A stretch of DNA of 64,000 nucleotides from Perca fluviatilis (GCF_010015445.1 NC_053126.1:14448669-14512668), one strand, 5' to 3'. Shown: positions 1 to 12,623, numbered from the stretch's first letter. Translations and numbers: made by a program. The notes: generated from the sequence alone by a model not told the origin.

Positions 1-1230
1 AGAAGCCAGAACCAGTGAATAATGTCTCAAACGATTAATCATTTGTCAAAATAGTTGGTAATACATTTTCCTTCAATCGATTCATCAGTTCGCCCAAATT
101 CTGGAGATATATACAGCTGAATATTCTGCTGCCAACTCAATACAATAGGGGTGAAAAGATTTTTTGTTTTCAGCAATGTCCCGTCAAAGCCCTAACTGTC
201 AACACCTTTCATTATTTTCTGCCTTCAGCGGAAAATACTTCCTAATGAAAACTGTTTACACTAAAGTGTGTGGACAGTGTTTCTGGATAGAAAGATTGTT
301 GTTGAGTTTTTCAAATATCGGGATAAACTACAAACAAAATTCCATTTTACGTCCACTGTTTTGGGGCAAAAGTTTAAAAAAAAACACACAATTTCCTGCA
401 TGGTTAGATACCTGTATGTCTAATGGAAAAACACTGTATGCTTTTCTGGTTTAGGTGAACTAACCCTTTAAAAGGGGAGGGGAGTCCTCTTAAAAGTGCC
501 AAGGTGAGGTGACTGAAATAACAGACTGAGCACAATACGTGTAGGCTATCTGAGATGACACTAAAACCTTTTCCTTCCACATAGTCCAGTCCATTAAACC
601 TGTTCAGTGTGCTGAGCATCATTAGGCCTGTCTGTCACATGAAGAGTGGCCAACAATCAAGTGTGGCTGTCATTTTATAAACAAGGAGAACATTGCTGCT
701 GTTGTGTGTCGGAAGAAATGTTTTAGTTGGACACTGAATTTTACAATAAATATTGAAATATATCGGTGATATACATTAGTCAAAAAGTATCATATGAGCT
801 GGAGGAGCAGAGTGAACAGAGCTTGACTTAGTTTTTTAGCCTTTGTTGTACATGTTTGCTGTTTTGCAAACGGATGTGAACACAAGTGCTAATGTGCCCT
901 GGTTAGGGTTTCCCTTCCCACAGCTGTACACATTAAGCACCTGTATTGCATTAAAGACCGGCGGCCTGGCGCTATCTGAGCACCTTGCTCAACTTCAATA
1001 CAATCGCTCATTATTCCATTACACCATGCTGAAAGAAGACACCTTGTTTTGTCATTGGGGCATCATGAAAGAAAACCCACGGAAAGTCAAACTAAGTATG
1101 TTCAGAGTGGCCTGCTAACCAAGTGGTCTGAGATGCATAATATGTAGGCTAATTGCAATGTTCTGGCTTTGAAAAAAATGTATGTGTACATTATTATTCT
1201 GTGATGTTTAAAACAATCTTAATAAATATT
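1..1230. other. AT-rich DNA, no gene recognised
   Basis: No reading frame here has recognisable protein character, and the open stretches are short and stop-rich on both strands. If the GC-rich patch at 2.6-3.2 kb is a minus-strand first exon, this stretch would lie in that gene's first intron; that is inference only. Confidence 0.4.
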
Positions 1231-1345
1231 TTCACACCAGACATTTTGACTTTTCATAGTAGGAGAAGCATAGGTGTATAACGTTAATGATGGCTCGTTA
1301 TATTCAGTTGTCCTAATAACAGAGAACCAGCATGCACAATACCTG
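1231..1345. mobile_element. Fragment of a palindromic element (same family as 58171-58400)
   Basis: From about 1237 the sequence shares its order with the element near 58.17 kb: cagacattttgacttttcat, agtagga(g/a)aagca, a 'gatggctc' block, then 'cagcatgcacaatacc'. Only one arm plus the centre is present here, so it is a truncated copy. The family name is not known to me. Confidence 0.6.
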
Positions 1346-1530
1346 GACCCTGAAACTAAGTCATCTATATATTGCAAGCTGGAAATATGGTATAACAAAT
1401 CCTAATTATAAAAAATGATATGGTCACACACATTTACCAGTAATTAAAACAACTGTTTTATTCAGCGGCCACATCCAATGATTTTTGGCTGATTTTATGT
1501 GAAACTACACATACATTCAACATTTAGCCA

Positions 1531-1948
1531 TAGGCCTGTCACAATAAGCAATAAATCAATTAATCACATGATAAATATAAATGAGCTCGATAATTTTTTA
1601 AATGGAAATTAACGCGGCCGGAAAAATTTCCATTTTATTTATTGTTTTTGGTTGTGTTTGGTTTTTATTCCAGTGCATTTTTGTTAACAGAGACTGAGAG
1701 TCCATTTTATTTATTTTTTTTGGTTGTTTTGTTCATTTATTGTGGATATTTAAAACGTCTTCCAGTTCCAGTGTCAAATATTCTTTAGAAATAAAAGTTT
1801 ATTGATCTTTGAAAAGGTGTACCTGCATTATTATGCCATTATCATTATATTAGATGAAAATGGTCTCTCAACGTCAATATTGTTGTTTATCGCAATAATT
1901 TCGGGGACAATTTATCGTCCAGCAGAATTTGTTATCGTGACAGGCCTA
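1531..1948. mobile_element. Non-autonomous hAT-type DNA transposon (418 bp)
   Basis: The element starts TAGGCCTGTCAC and ends GTGACAGGCCTA, a perfect 12-bp terminal inverted repeat, with further imperfect pairing inward. It is flanked on both sides by the same 8 bases, tttagcca (1523-1530 and 1949-1956), an exact 8-bp target-site duplication as hAT transposases make. The interior is AT-rich and has no transposase frame, so it must have been mobilised in trans. The exact duplication argues for fairly recent insertion. Confidence 0.85.
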
Positions 1949-2550
1949 TTTAGCCATATGCCTTTAATGGTATCTTAATTATATGACTGCTAATTCTATA
2001 AAAAAAATGTTGTTTCTAACTTAGTAAAGCCCTGCATTAAGTGCAGTCGGTAGGCCTACTTACAATACATTGAAATACACTAATTTGGCAGACAATTTTA
2101 TCCAAATCATGTACAATAATGTGTAATTGCCAGTATACCGGTAAACTACAGAGTATATTTAGAGCTGGTCATAGTTAGGAGTTAGGAATCTCCCTCTACA
2201 TGACAGTAATGATGTGCGGTGTTATGAGAGATATCCTGATGTTATTATGTAATAATGTGTCCACTCACTGAGGAGGAAAATTGAGACTAGGATGTCCCAG
2301 TAATAATAATAGGGTAAAAGTAAAGTAATATAAGTCCTGAATTACAGTGATTTGTGTCTGGCCATTGCAACTCTCATGGTAGAATACATAAACGAGAATA
2401 TTCAATTAAAAGTTTAGTGTTTACTGACATCTCTGGAGAATGAAGCAGCAGTCCTGAGAGCTGTAGGCCTGTCCCGGTGGTGGCATATATACACAGGCTG
2501 ACACATTCATTCAAACGGGCTTGATGCAAACGATAAGAACAATGTTGTAG

Positions 2551-2603
<53 letters not shown>
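2551..2603. repeat. (CAT)n microsatellite
   Basis: About 17 uninterrupted CAT units. They lie just beyond the candidate minus-strand splice donor at 2633 (transcript sense ATG repeats). The methionine run this gives in one frame is not coding evidence. Confidence 0.95.
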
Positions 2604-2632
2604 CACCGTTAATCATCCGGTAGGTTACTCAC

Positions 2633-3200
2633 CAGCCATCGCACCACACCCGGATTCTTCGCCTCCTCTTCTCGGGACTGCAAGCTGCGGTGCCTGGGAT
2701 CGTCCCTGCGTCTTTCCCGGCTGCTGTGTTCACTTGGTGGTGGTGGTGATGTCCGTTCTTGATCATTTTTGAATCTGGCGAGTGATCACTTAAAAGTGCA
2801 ACTGTAGCTGCAGAGCGACTTCCTCCGGTTAAGATGGTGAACGGTGTCAGTCGTGAGTCGCTTTTCAGTGCAGGACAGCCGGCTTGTGTGTCAGCAGCAG
2901 CAGCAGCAGCTCCAGCAGCTTCGGCGGCAGCAGTGCGATGCGCCAACGCCTCCTTCATCGGCGACGCAACGACGCACAACACGCTACGTCAAGTCGGCCA
3001 AAGAAAGCAGATAAACCACGACGGGAAGGAAGCACTGCTCATAAAACTCCCCGAAACGCATCGTTGCAGCTGTTGGTTTTATTTTGAAAAGACCAAAGGT
3101 GTGATGGTCGTTCAGTATGGAAGACTTGACACAGGTTGAATCGTACGATGGAGTGCACGGTGCACGCAGCCGACACGTTGTTACATAATAGCGGCGCTGT
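2633..3200 (-). promoter_or_regulatory. Candidate promoter and first exon of an unidentified minus-strand gene
   Basis: This is a GC- and CpG-rich island in AT-rich surroundings. On the minus strand it ends in ATG GCT G followed directly by GTGAGT (ATG at 2639, donor at 2632). The start has good initiation context, with G at -3 and G at +4. This would make an exon 1 encoding only Met-Ala plus one base, with the gene continuing leftward out of the window. A short CAG/GCA run (about 2893-2912) lies in the presumed 5' UTR. No downstream exon is visible, so the gene cannot be named, and a purely non-coding island is possible. Confidence 0.35.
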
Positions 3201-6180
3201 CCACTGTCATGTGACAATATCTGGATTCCCACAGAAATAGCAGCTATCTGCCAAAGCTGTCTTTGATGACGTTCCAGTTTGTGGTCTGTACGTTCACTTC
3301 AATTTTCTGCAAGCTATCCCTCTAAAATAACAACCATAACAAAGATAAGATAATTCCTTTTATTTATTATAAGTATGTAAACATGCTTATAGCTAATGAG
3401 CCAACAATTAGTAGGCCTTTTGGAGACATTCTTCCTTTGTGCTTCTGGGAAAAGCATCAAAAATAATGATATGATGAAATACGATGATAAAGATAAAATA
3501 CAACAAAACAAAACAAAGGTTATAGATTAAAGAAATAATAACTGAACACTATATGTATTATTATGTATTAATTTAGCATAAAAGATATCAAATATCTAAA
3601 TAGTATTGCAAATTTGTGGTGACGAGATCACAGCCAAGAAGGACATATTTCTACACTAGTAATTCTGGGCTCTGGGCACTCTGCCAGGGGGTCTGTGAAG
3701 TTTTCCAATTCACTCATTTAAATGATCATGACTTTTTTTTTTGTTTTTGAGAAAGGCTTCATAGTTTTACAAATACTATGACATTGTTTAAATCTATAGC
3801 CTAATAGTTTATATATTACTTTATAATCTAACGAATCTATAACTCATTATGCAAATATATACATATATCTTTCTCTTGTGTTGTTCTTTCACATAATTAA
3901 GACTATAGAAGTGTAAAAAATAGTCAAATTTTTTTCAAGAGACATACACTATACACAGGGGGTCCCCAGCGCAGCCATGGTCCACAATATAATCTTGATC
4001 TTTTAAGGGGTTCTTGACTGAAAAAAGATTGAGAACCTCTGCTCTACACTGACTAATTTCCATGTAGGCTATCTACATCTACAGTTAAGCAATAGTTCAC
4101 GACAGACCGTGGTATGTTGTGATATATACATACATACACATACAGCAGAACAGCAACTCACATTTTCTGCTAGGTAAAATTGTTGTTTTTGTCAATGGAG
4201 TATTTAAGTATTAAAATAAAAAAAAAACATTCTAAATATAGCGTACACTTAAGATATTAAACCAGCGATGTAGTGTGTGTGCAGATAAACGGTTGCACCA
4301 GGTATCAGTTCGTTAGTCTACGTTTTTTTTCTCAGACTTGGAGTGATACTTATTGTGCAATTTGAACCATAGCCGATTTATATCGTTATTACATCACAGC
4401 TATGAACCAATCAGATTGCTTGATTCAAGCTACCTGTTTTATAATCATTTCGCAACCAAACAGCCCTGCAGTAAATGTTTATCTTAGTAAAGATTGTACT
4501 GTCATTTTTTTGTTGACATTCTTGTCAGTAAACAAAGATAATTGTGGTGTGACGAAAGGTTATGTATTCGTATTTGTCCAATACAACATAACCATGCACT
4601 CAAAAACTGAGTTGAATAATTCCTCAATTACAAAGTGTCAACGAAATCTCAACTGTTAGTAGTTTGCATATGGTTGCACAGGTGTTTCTAATGTTACAGC
4701 ACGTATAAGGTGCATAGAAACTTACAATTGACCCGCCCTGGACTATAATAACAATATAGTGTGTGCAGTAAGTGTCACTTTGGGGGGATATTTCATAGTT
4801 TCAGAATCTCAACAGATGGGATGAAATTATTACTTCTCTGTTTGATAAAGTAAAGATGCACTGAAGGGGAAATCCTTCTGTTAAGAGCGTGTGGCGTCAT
4901 CTTATGGAAAAAACCCTTTAAATCCATAGACTGTAAATGGTTAAATCACACAGTCTAACAAGTCTTTACACTGAAGTGCCAGCAGAGGGAAACCCAGACC
5001 CACATATTGCATATAAGCTGGAGCAAGGTTAACTCCTCACAAGCAGTAATATTTACCATGCTGGTGCCGGTTGTCTTGTCTCTCCAGTTGTCTGGAGTCT
5101 TTTATCAGGTTGTTTTATTGCTGGGATGGCACGGACTATCTGAAAAATAATGGTGTTTAATATGAATCCCTCATATGCACCATCACAACAGCTTCGTGTG
5201 ATTCAAATAATTGCTGATGTGAACGAGGAAATCCACCCCTCGCCCAGTGTAGCATCTCTAATAAACAGGCATGTCCTCTGCCATGGTGACATTTGCAGAG
5301 CGGAGCCCCATGCCAAGCTTTGGCAGGGTAGACGTGCTAAATGAACGGCCTCTCGGATGGGGATGGCAACATTAATTGTGCAGCAGGGCTGGGGTCTGAG
5401 AACTGGGGCAGGCACCTGCTGCAGAAGTGGGTGAAGATGAAGAATGCTGTCCTAGATTGCCCACCAGCTCACCTTAACCCAACCCGCCGAATTAATCAAC
5501 TCTTCAGAGGCCATCCGGTTGTCTGGGGCAGGCATCCAGAGGAGGGAGACGAGTCGGTTTTAAGGCACAGGTCAAACAGACCTGTAGGAGCGTCTTCAAT
5601 TTAAGAGAAGGAAAGAACAATACCACGCTGCAATAATGCAGAGGCTCTGGGGTTTAGACTTGCCCTGCAGGATGGAGAGGGAAATGTAGCTCGTCTTCAG
5701 CCATCTGTCTCTTTGTCTCCGCATGTTCTCTCATGAGATGTGTTTTGAATGTGGTGGGGTTGAAACGCTGCTGAGGAGGGTGATGTTTGATGAGGTGCGC
5801 CGAGACAGAGGGGGTTTTAGGAGGCCCATAGGGAGCACAGATGACTAACTCACTACTCCTCCTAATCTAGGACAAGCACACCTAGACATCCTTCATGACT
5901 CTAATGTTTTACTTGTGTCGGGCCAAAAATATGTCCACTGAGGTTAGCCAAAGTGGGTCGCCCAACGGCTTTTTTTGGATCACAGAAAAAGAAATCGTGC
6001 CATCTAAATGATCGCTGTCGTCTAAAACCCACCCTGGACGGCAAAGAGCCTTCCCCGCCAGTTTATTTTTACAAGAATCAAACTGGGTCAATGACGCCAC
6101 AGAATATGACAAAACCCAATTTCAACAGTTTTTAAAAGCCTCCAAAGACAGAGTAGAAGTGCTTAAAATCCTTTTTCAAA
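3201..6180. other. Intergenic stretch, no gene recognised
   Basis: Mostly AT-rich DNA. Around 3955-4055 it contains 'gggggtcccc' and, about 90 bases on, 'gagaacctctgct', which resemble decayed ends of a hAT-type element; no target duplication is clear. The part from about 5150 to 5620 is less AT-rich and low in repeats and could be a conserved non-coding element, but I cannot test conservation here. Its short open frames have no recognisable protein. Confidence 0.4.
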
Positions 6181-6184
6181 ACAT

Positions 6185-6190
6185 TTTATT
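6185..6190 (-). terminator. Candidate poly(A) signal AATAAA for mafg
   Basis: TTTATT on the plus strand reads AATAAA on the mafg strand, followed by an A/T-rich stretch just downstream. It is the most distal good hexamer before the sequence changes to ordinary intergenic DNA. Use is inferred. Confidence 0.35.
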
Positions 6191-6811
6191 GGTCTTATAG
6201 AAAATAAAGTAAGCTGTATCAACAAACATACAATATATACATCAATAACTTAGACACCTCAGAGAATCACGTTTAAATCCACAGTTGTTACTGTATATAT
6301 TAATACATAGTACTTATCTACAGATTGCAAAAAGTACAATAATTTAATTTATAAATAGTTACCATTAACTATTGTCTGTTTTTATACAAATTACTGCAAT
6401 ATTGTATTACAACCCATACAGAAAAATAAGAAAAACAGATAATTAACTTTGTATTACTCACTTTAGTCAGATTTTTATACCTTTGAAACACAGACCCACT
6501 CCACGGAGTGAGAGCAAGAAACCTGCACAGTCAACTGTTTTCAAAGCATAATTTAATGAAAAAAGCCAATGTCTTGAGAGCTATTAAATTCAACTTCCAC
6601 ACAAGTGCTGTTATTTATCCTCTCTCTAACATAATGCTTGTAAAAAATAAAACAAAGAAAAAAAAAAGCTATAACCAATTAAACATTAAATCTGCAGAAC
6701 AAATTACAGTGTTAAGATCAATTTCAAATACACACTCAACACAATGAGAACAGAAACGCTGTGGGTGATGCTACAGCAAACAACGAGCATTAATGACTGG
6801 TGTGGCAGCAG

Positions 6812-6830
6812 AACACACACACACACACAC

Positions 6831-6893
<63 letters not shown>
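6812..6893. repeat. (CA)n microsatellite
   Basis: About 40 CA units with one CG interruption near 6835. On the presumed mafg transcript it would be a GU repeat in the 3' UTR. Open frames across it (Thr-His or Cys-Val repeats) are artefacts. Confidence 0.95.
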
Positions 6894-6897
<4 letters not shown>

Positions 6898-9800
6898 TGC
6901 AAGTGGCCCTTGTGACAGAGTCTATTGTAGCATCCATTTCCCTCAGTGCGCAAACATTTACTGTATATATATATTAGCAATATCTTTCAGTCAGATATCC
7001 AAGTCCAATTCACAGATCCGGTAATTCAGCTAATTTAAGACCAGAATAATTGGTGAGTAAGGCTTGAGTGCAATGATTCCATTAAAACACTGTACACTAT
7101 TACAGTTTTAACATGTTAGCTACTATAAACAAGGGCCAACTGCTCTTCCATTCAGGGATTCAAAATTTGAGGGCAAAATAAAAATAAAATAAAAACATTT
7201 TGCAAAGAACCTACAAAACAGCAAGAATGATTAAATAACAGACCATAGTCACTTTGACAATATTGATTACTCTTACATCTACTCTTTCACACCTTTCCAC
7301 TGAGTTGCATATTAAGGGTCACTTTTTCACAATGGTCATTAATACCTACTGTAGCTACATACTATACACCTGTATGTGTGAGAAAGAGAGAGTCCTCATC
7401 TCTAGCGGAGATTGAGAGATTGGTCAACGGTGCCGCTCAAACACCTTAAAAGACACTTGACACAAAAAAGATTCACTCCACAAGACTGCCACAGCAATAA
7501 GGACGCCAACATCAATACTGGGCTATGTCAAGAGTCAGATATATATTTTCCCACAGTTAACCAGTCAATGTACATAGCTAAGCATGTTGAGGATAGGAAC
7601 CTTTGCACACAAACAGTATAACCAGTATAACCAGCACCCAGGTCTCTAGCATGGAGTTTTGCTGAGGCATAGTTTTGAGACTGACTGTAGATTAACACCT
7701 GGCCGACACTATAAGACATTCTGACCAGCAGGAAAGTGAGATCCAGATTAAGTGCATTCTGTTAATACCATTACACAACTACTTTCAGCTTGAGGTGTAA
7801 AACTGCTCCACTGTTACATTCCCTTTTAGAGGGCCAAGAGAGTGATGAGACACTTGGCACAGAAGGAGTGTTGCTGGCAGCAGTTTATGATTGTAATTCT
7901 ACGTGGTCTTGCTGTGTCTGAGTGCGGATTGAAGCCCTTTATGACATGCTTATCATATATAAAAGAAAATAAAAATAATATGAGCAGAGCTGCCATCCCT
8001 GCCTCCCTGCTTCTCATCTAGAATGGTTTGTTCATTTTTAGAGTGACCTGTTTTGTCCTGAGCAAAACAAGCAGGAGCTTAGTGCATACAAACCCTCAGC
8101 CAAACCCTCCCGCTTTAAATCTGACAGTCTGAAGACCAAATACAATTTACACAAGTGAGGCTGCACCATTTGGCGGTTACCGTTTCTTGATGCAATTTTA
8201 TCGCCATAGTCTTGAGAAAGTTTCTCAACAACAACAACTGGAGGGGAAAAACACTTAACTTCACATTTTATTCTGTCAAAAGCTAAATTTGAAGGGTTAT
8301 TAACTGATATTCCTATGATCTAATTCCAACCAATTAAGTGGCTGAAATGGATACTATAATGAAATCTTCCCAACAATGAAGTCATTTACCTGCAGGTTAC
8401 GGAGGATGTGTTTAGAGGGCATCCTGCACCAGGTGCAACCCTTATTCAGATTCCGCAATGACAGTATCACTTTAAGCTTCAGTAAAAGTCACTAATTTCA
8501 TTTCACCCAATTCTGTCTTACATGGCTCAATGGGGTAAACTCTTAATGACACAACATGATTTGTAACTAACACCAAGGAAGCGGAGGATATCACAGATGC
8601 CAATACGCACAAAGACAATTGACCTTGTTTACACCACCTAGTTTAGCTCTACAGATTTGTTTTAAATAGCACAGCATTGACATCTATACAGTGAACGACA
8701 CTGCCAACTTGTCACTTACACATCACGTCACGCGCTACCCCACAGTACGCGCCTAGTCACTAGAAAAAAGCTATCAGACTTCAATAGTAAGCCACTTTCG
8801 GTACAATTGCAAAAAAGATGTCACAGGATATTTTTTTTTTTATGTTTTCTTTATCTGTATTTCTATAAACAATGGAAGGTAATCTAGCTAGTATTAAAAA
8901 CCAAGAACTCAACAATAGACAAAGTTTTCTACACCTTAACAATTCAAACAGTAAAGCTTGTGTAAAGATTTTCTTTTGGAAATATCTGACGGCCCCTGTC
9001 AACAAGTAATTACAAAAAATGCAATATGTATATATTTTAAACAAAACAACTTGAAACATTTTTTCTCTATGAGCAAAAATGATGTTTCAAAATGTTTGTG
9101 GATTTCACTGTCCCCACAAAACATGAGGATATTACCGTTATAACATTCAGGTATTCAGCTATTGTAAAAGAATCTTGTCATATTGGAATGGCACTAGGCT
9201 CTGGAACAATATCATTAAGAACTGCTGATCATTTTTAATATTTCCACTTAACCATAAATATGCAAGACTTCTTTGTATTTTCAGTGCATACGTATATTAT
9301 TGCATCTACCAGTCATATTGATAATGACAAGTTCAATAAAGCCTGTCACAGATAAACAGAAATGAATGCTAGATTTGGGAGCATTATTTCAGACTTAGAT
9401 TCTTGACAGGCGACCAACAAAAATGTACTAGTTTTGGGTTAGTCAGGCTGTTATGAAGACATTTGGAGCATCCACGCCAAGAGTTTGTGACCGTTATCAT
9501 TTATCCAAATTTAAGTCAGTGCATAATAACAACCAAAGTGGTTCAGGGGTGAGGACTAATGTCTGAAACATATTATTTCACTGGTTGAGAGACTTTACAA
9601 ATGCCAATTCTTAGGACGGAAAAGTCTTAAGAGCTCAATCTTAAGGAAACAGACACATCACACACAGTACCTTATCAAAACTCAACCATCTATTTAACAG
9701 TCTAAATTTAATTCCACTTTGTACTTTTTCTACCCAATATTGCCATCTTGAGTATTTGTAACCACTATCTGCTTTTTAAATGAAATGTTTCAGTATTGCC

Positions 9801-10050
9801 AATATGTCGCTATTCTTCAACAACCAACTGTGATGTCCTAAATCGTACAATTTGACTGTCACTTTAAAGCACAATATGTCTGTTGACAGGTACAGACTGC
9901 TGAGTCATGCTTTAAAAGTGAATTTGGGAAGCATATTGTTAGTGTTAGTGTCAAGGGTTAAAACCGAGAACTTACACAGGTAGACCTGTGGAATGTTACA
10001 ATGCACTGACTAGTTTAGTCTTGAAAAACTTCCTCCCGCCCTTTCTGCTA

Positions 10051-11021
10051 CTACGACCTAGCCTCCGTTTTGGATTTGACGATGGTGATGACGCTGGTGG
10101 CACCTACTTTACCAGGGATGAGGGGTCCTATGACAGAGGCCATAGGTCCCCTGGCTGAGGTGACAGGGTTGCGGGCCACAGTCCTAGCAAAGCTCTGGAG
10201 GGCCTCATACTTTGAACGCAGAGCGTCCAGCTCCACCTTCATGCTGGCATTCTCTGTGGCCAGCTTGTCCACTTCCTGCTGCAGCAGAGCCTTTTGCTTC
10301 TCCAGCTCCTCTTTCTGGGTGACACGCTTCACCCGGCAGCTGGCAGCATAGCCCCGGTTCTTCAGGGTACGCCGCCGCTGCTTCAGCTGAAGGATTTCCT
10401 CCTTGGTCAGGCCCCGTAGATGCTGGTTCAGCTCCCGTACTGACATGGTCACCAGCTCGTCGTCGGTCAGGCTGGTGCCATTTTCCCCTGGCTCCCGCTT
10501 CACCTGGGGATGGGGATTACTTAGTGTTGGTCTATAGATTATATATATATATATATTTTTTTTTTCCATGACTATTTACATTGTAGATTCTCACTGTGAA
10601 TGAACACATATGGAATTATGTACTTAACAAAAAATTGTGAAATAACTGAAAACATGTCTTATATTTTAGATTCTTCAAAAGTAGCCACCCTTTGCTTTTT
10701 TATTAATAAGGGAAAAAAATTCCACTAATTAACCCTGACAAAGCACACCTGTGATGTGAAAACCATGTCAGGTGACTACCTCATGAAGCTCATTGAGAGA
10801 ACACCAAGGGTTTGCAGCGCTATCAAAAAAAGCAAAGGGTGGCTACTTTGAAGAATCTAAAATATAAGACATGTTTTCAGTTATTTTGCACTTTTTTGTT
10901 AAGTAGATAATTCCATATGTGTTCATTCATAGTTTTGATGCCTTCAGTGAGAATCTACAATGTAAATAGTCATGAAAATAAAGAAACACATTGAATGAGA
11001 AAGTGTGTCCAAACTTTTGGC

Positions 11022-11114
<93 letters not shown>

Positions 11115-11269
11115 ATATATATGTATATGTATATACACACACACACACACACACATACACACACATACACAGCATTTAACATTGGCTTCCTCACAATATG
11201 ATAATCAAAATCTGTGTCATACATGCTAATTACCTTCAAGGCCTTGTTTCCCTTGTTTATGGTAGTCAT
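10051..11269 (-). CDS. mafg: Small Maf bZIP transcription factor MafG (two coding exons, 162 aa)
   Basis: Coding exons are 11269-11234 (12 codons, [12 protein letters not shown]) and 10503-10051. They join in phase 0 across a GT-AG intron, giving 162 aa, the length of human MAFG. MafG is a nuclear protein that pairs with CNC factors (NFE2, NRF1/2, BACH) or itself on Maf recognition elements; it has no activation domain, and none is seen here. Visible parts are the VKRE sumoylation motif (K14), the extended homology region (about 24-50), the basic region with [12 protein letters not shown] (about 53-72), a leucine zipper to about 115, and the MafG-type tail ending [14 protein letters not shown]. 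The first coding exon probably starts at 11306, after a CTCCAG acceptor, so the ATG sits in exon 2 behind a non-coding exon. The intron holds a palindromic transposon and a long GT repeat. I cannot tell which teleost duplicate (a or b) this is. Confidence 0.97.
10567..11029. mobile_element. Palindromic non-autonomous DNA transposon inside the mafg coding intron
   Basis: Two arms pair as inverted repeats. The outer ends are catgactatttacattgtag (from 10567) and its reverse complement ending at 10974. Inner arms at about 10673-10701 and 10827-10854 also pair around a loop of about 125 bp. The right side continues through 'gtgtccaaacttttggcc' to about 11029, but the matching left terminal piece is missing and replaced by an AT/T run (10541-10565), so the left end is truncated. 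It lies 64 bp from the splice acceptor of the last mafg exon. Confidence 0.8.
11029..11172. repeat. Compound (GT)n-(ATGT)n-(CA)n microsatellite
   Basis: About 36 GT units run into ATGT/AT steps and then CA units. GT first and CA later makes the tract self-complementary. It abuts the right end of the palindromic transposon, whose terminal 'actgtgtg' may have seeded the repeat. Confidence 0.95.
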
Positions 11270-11747
11270 GCCACGAGAGCCGCGTCCACCTGTACTGCTG
11301 GTTGGTCTGGAGGTAAGAAAAGTCACCATCAGTATATAGAACAATGCCAGCAGAAAAAAAAAGCTTGGAGGAATGAAGAAAGGAGGAACATTTCTGTGAA
11401 ATAAGAATGTATTTTCTGGCAAAGATGCTACAGCATGACAAAGTCCTTCAAATACACAAGGCAGAAAGTGGGTCAAGGACTTATGACTTCCTTAAAAGTG
11501 ATGCAAAGTCCGTTCAGCAAGTGGTACTGTACTGGACTATTGCTGCACCTGTCACTATGAACAAATACCTTGGTGGTATGCATTTCCCCCTCCACCATTG
11601 GTCTCTCACTTGAATTCTGCACTGCATTCAAACAGCAATGTGGCGAGTCACAAGGAGGATGACATTTAGTTAACTGGCAGCAATTCCCAGAGATTTCTTG
11701 GAAAACAAAAGTATTTGTTAAGTGCAACCGCTCAGAGCAGAAACAAC

Positions 11748-12302
11748 TAGGGATGCACCGAATATTCGGCCACCGAAAATTTTCGGCCGAAAATGGCCCA
11801 AAAGGGCATTTTCGGTTTTCGGCCGAAATACTTTTATCACCGAAACAATACGGCCGAAATGTTGTGATGACGTAAACAGAAAACGCGACCTGCACGTGTG
11901 TCAGTATCCGATCCGTTCCACCTGCAAAGCGTCTCCTAAGCAAAGAGGTTGAGACGGGACCACGGAGTGAAAACAATGAAAAGTACGCTCTTAGAGTCTG
12001 TCAGCACACGTTTCAGTGAGATCTGTTCGATCCTCTGCACTTCATCGCGACTGTACTTGATCCGCTAGCGTAATAAAGACCATTACTTGGATGCGGAAAT
12101 AAAGCAGGGCGCACGAGAAATGATCCAGGCCCGTGGATGGATGCGGAGAACCCGCGCGGGAGACGGAGACGGAGCAGTGCCCAGCGCAGGAGATCAGATC
12201 GCAGAAATAAAAGATAAGGGGGGGGGGGGGGGGGGGGGGAAAAAAGGGGGGGGACGCGGATAGTTACAAGAAAAAAAAAAGAAAAAAAAAAAAAAAAAAA
12301 AA

Positions 12303-12346
<44 letters not shown>

Positions 12347-12623
12347 TAGGTAAGCTATTCTGTTCTTAGGCTACTGTATACTGTGACTATCAGATTGTAG
12401 CCATATTTCTGCTAGATATTTTTTTAATTAAACTTTAATATTAATTTATACAATTGCAATGCCTTGATTTTAGTAAAGTTAGTACACAGTCATAGCCATA
12501 AATGCAATGGTACTAATAATTGGCTTAATTTCTTTCGGTGTTTCGGTTTCGGTTTTCGGTCTTGGTTTCCTCTTTTTTCGGTTTTCGGTTTCGGCCAAGA
12601 ATTTTCATTTCGGTGCATCACTA
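11748..12623. mobile_element. Non-autonomous hAT-type DNA transposon (876 bp)
   Basis: The ends are TAGGGATGCACCGAA and, at the right, TTCGGTGCATCACTA (14 of 15 pair). The same 8 bases, gaaacaac, flank both sides (11740-11747 and 12624-12631): an exact target duplication. Subterminal TTCGG / CCGAA motifs are iterated many times at both ends, as hAT transposase-binding regions often are. The interior holds a GC-rich block (about 11870-12210), a G run (about 12218-12239) and an AAT microsatellite (about 12303-12343), but no transposase. It lies in the presumed first intron of mafg. Confidence 0.9.

Larger units (their letters stand above)
6181..10050 (-). other. mafg: Probable long 3' UTR of mafg
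   Basis: This 3.9-kb stretch lies directly downstream of the mafg stop codon (10051-10053). It has no gene on either strand and few dispersed repeats beyond one CA microsatellite. An AATAAA on the minus strand (6185-6190) gives a natural end. Mammalian MAFG mRNAs also carry several kilobases of 3' UTR. Extent is inference; nearer poly(A) sites could be used as well. Confidence 0.5.

Noticed and set aside
2629..2982. 117-codon minus-strand frame with Ala and His runs
   Set aside because: It follows from CAG/GCA and CAC runs in a GC-rich island. It extends past a good splice donor at 2633, and its composition is not that of a conserved protein.
11024..11476. 150-codon minus-strand frame
   Set aside because: Its C-terminal half is the GT/CA microsatellite read as Cys-Val and Thr-His. 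Only the 12 codons at 11234-11269 ([12 protein letters not shown]) belong to a gene, mafg.
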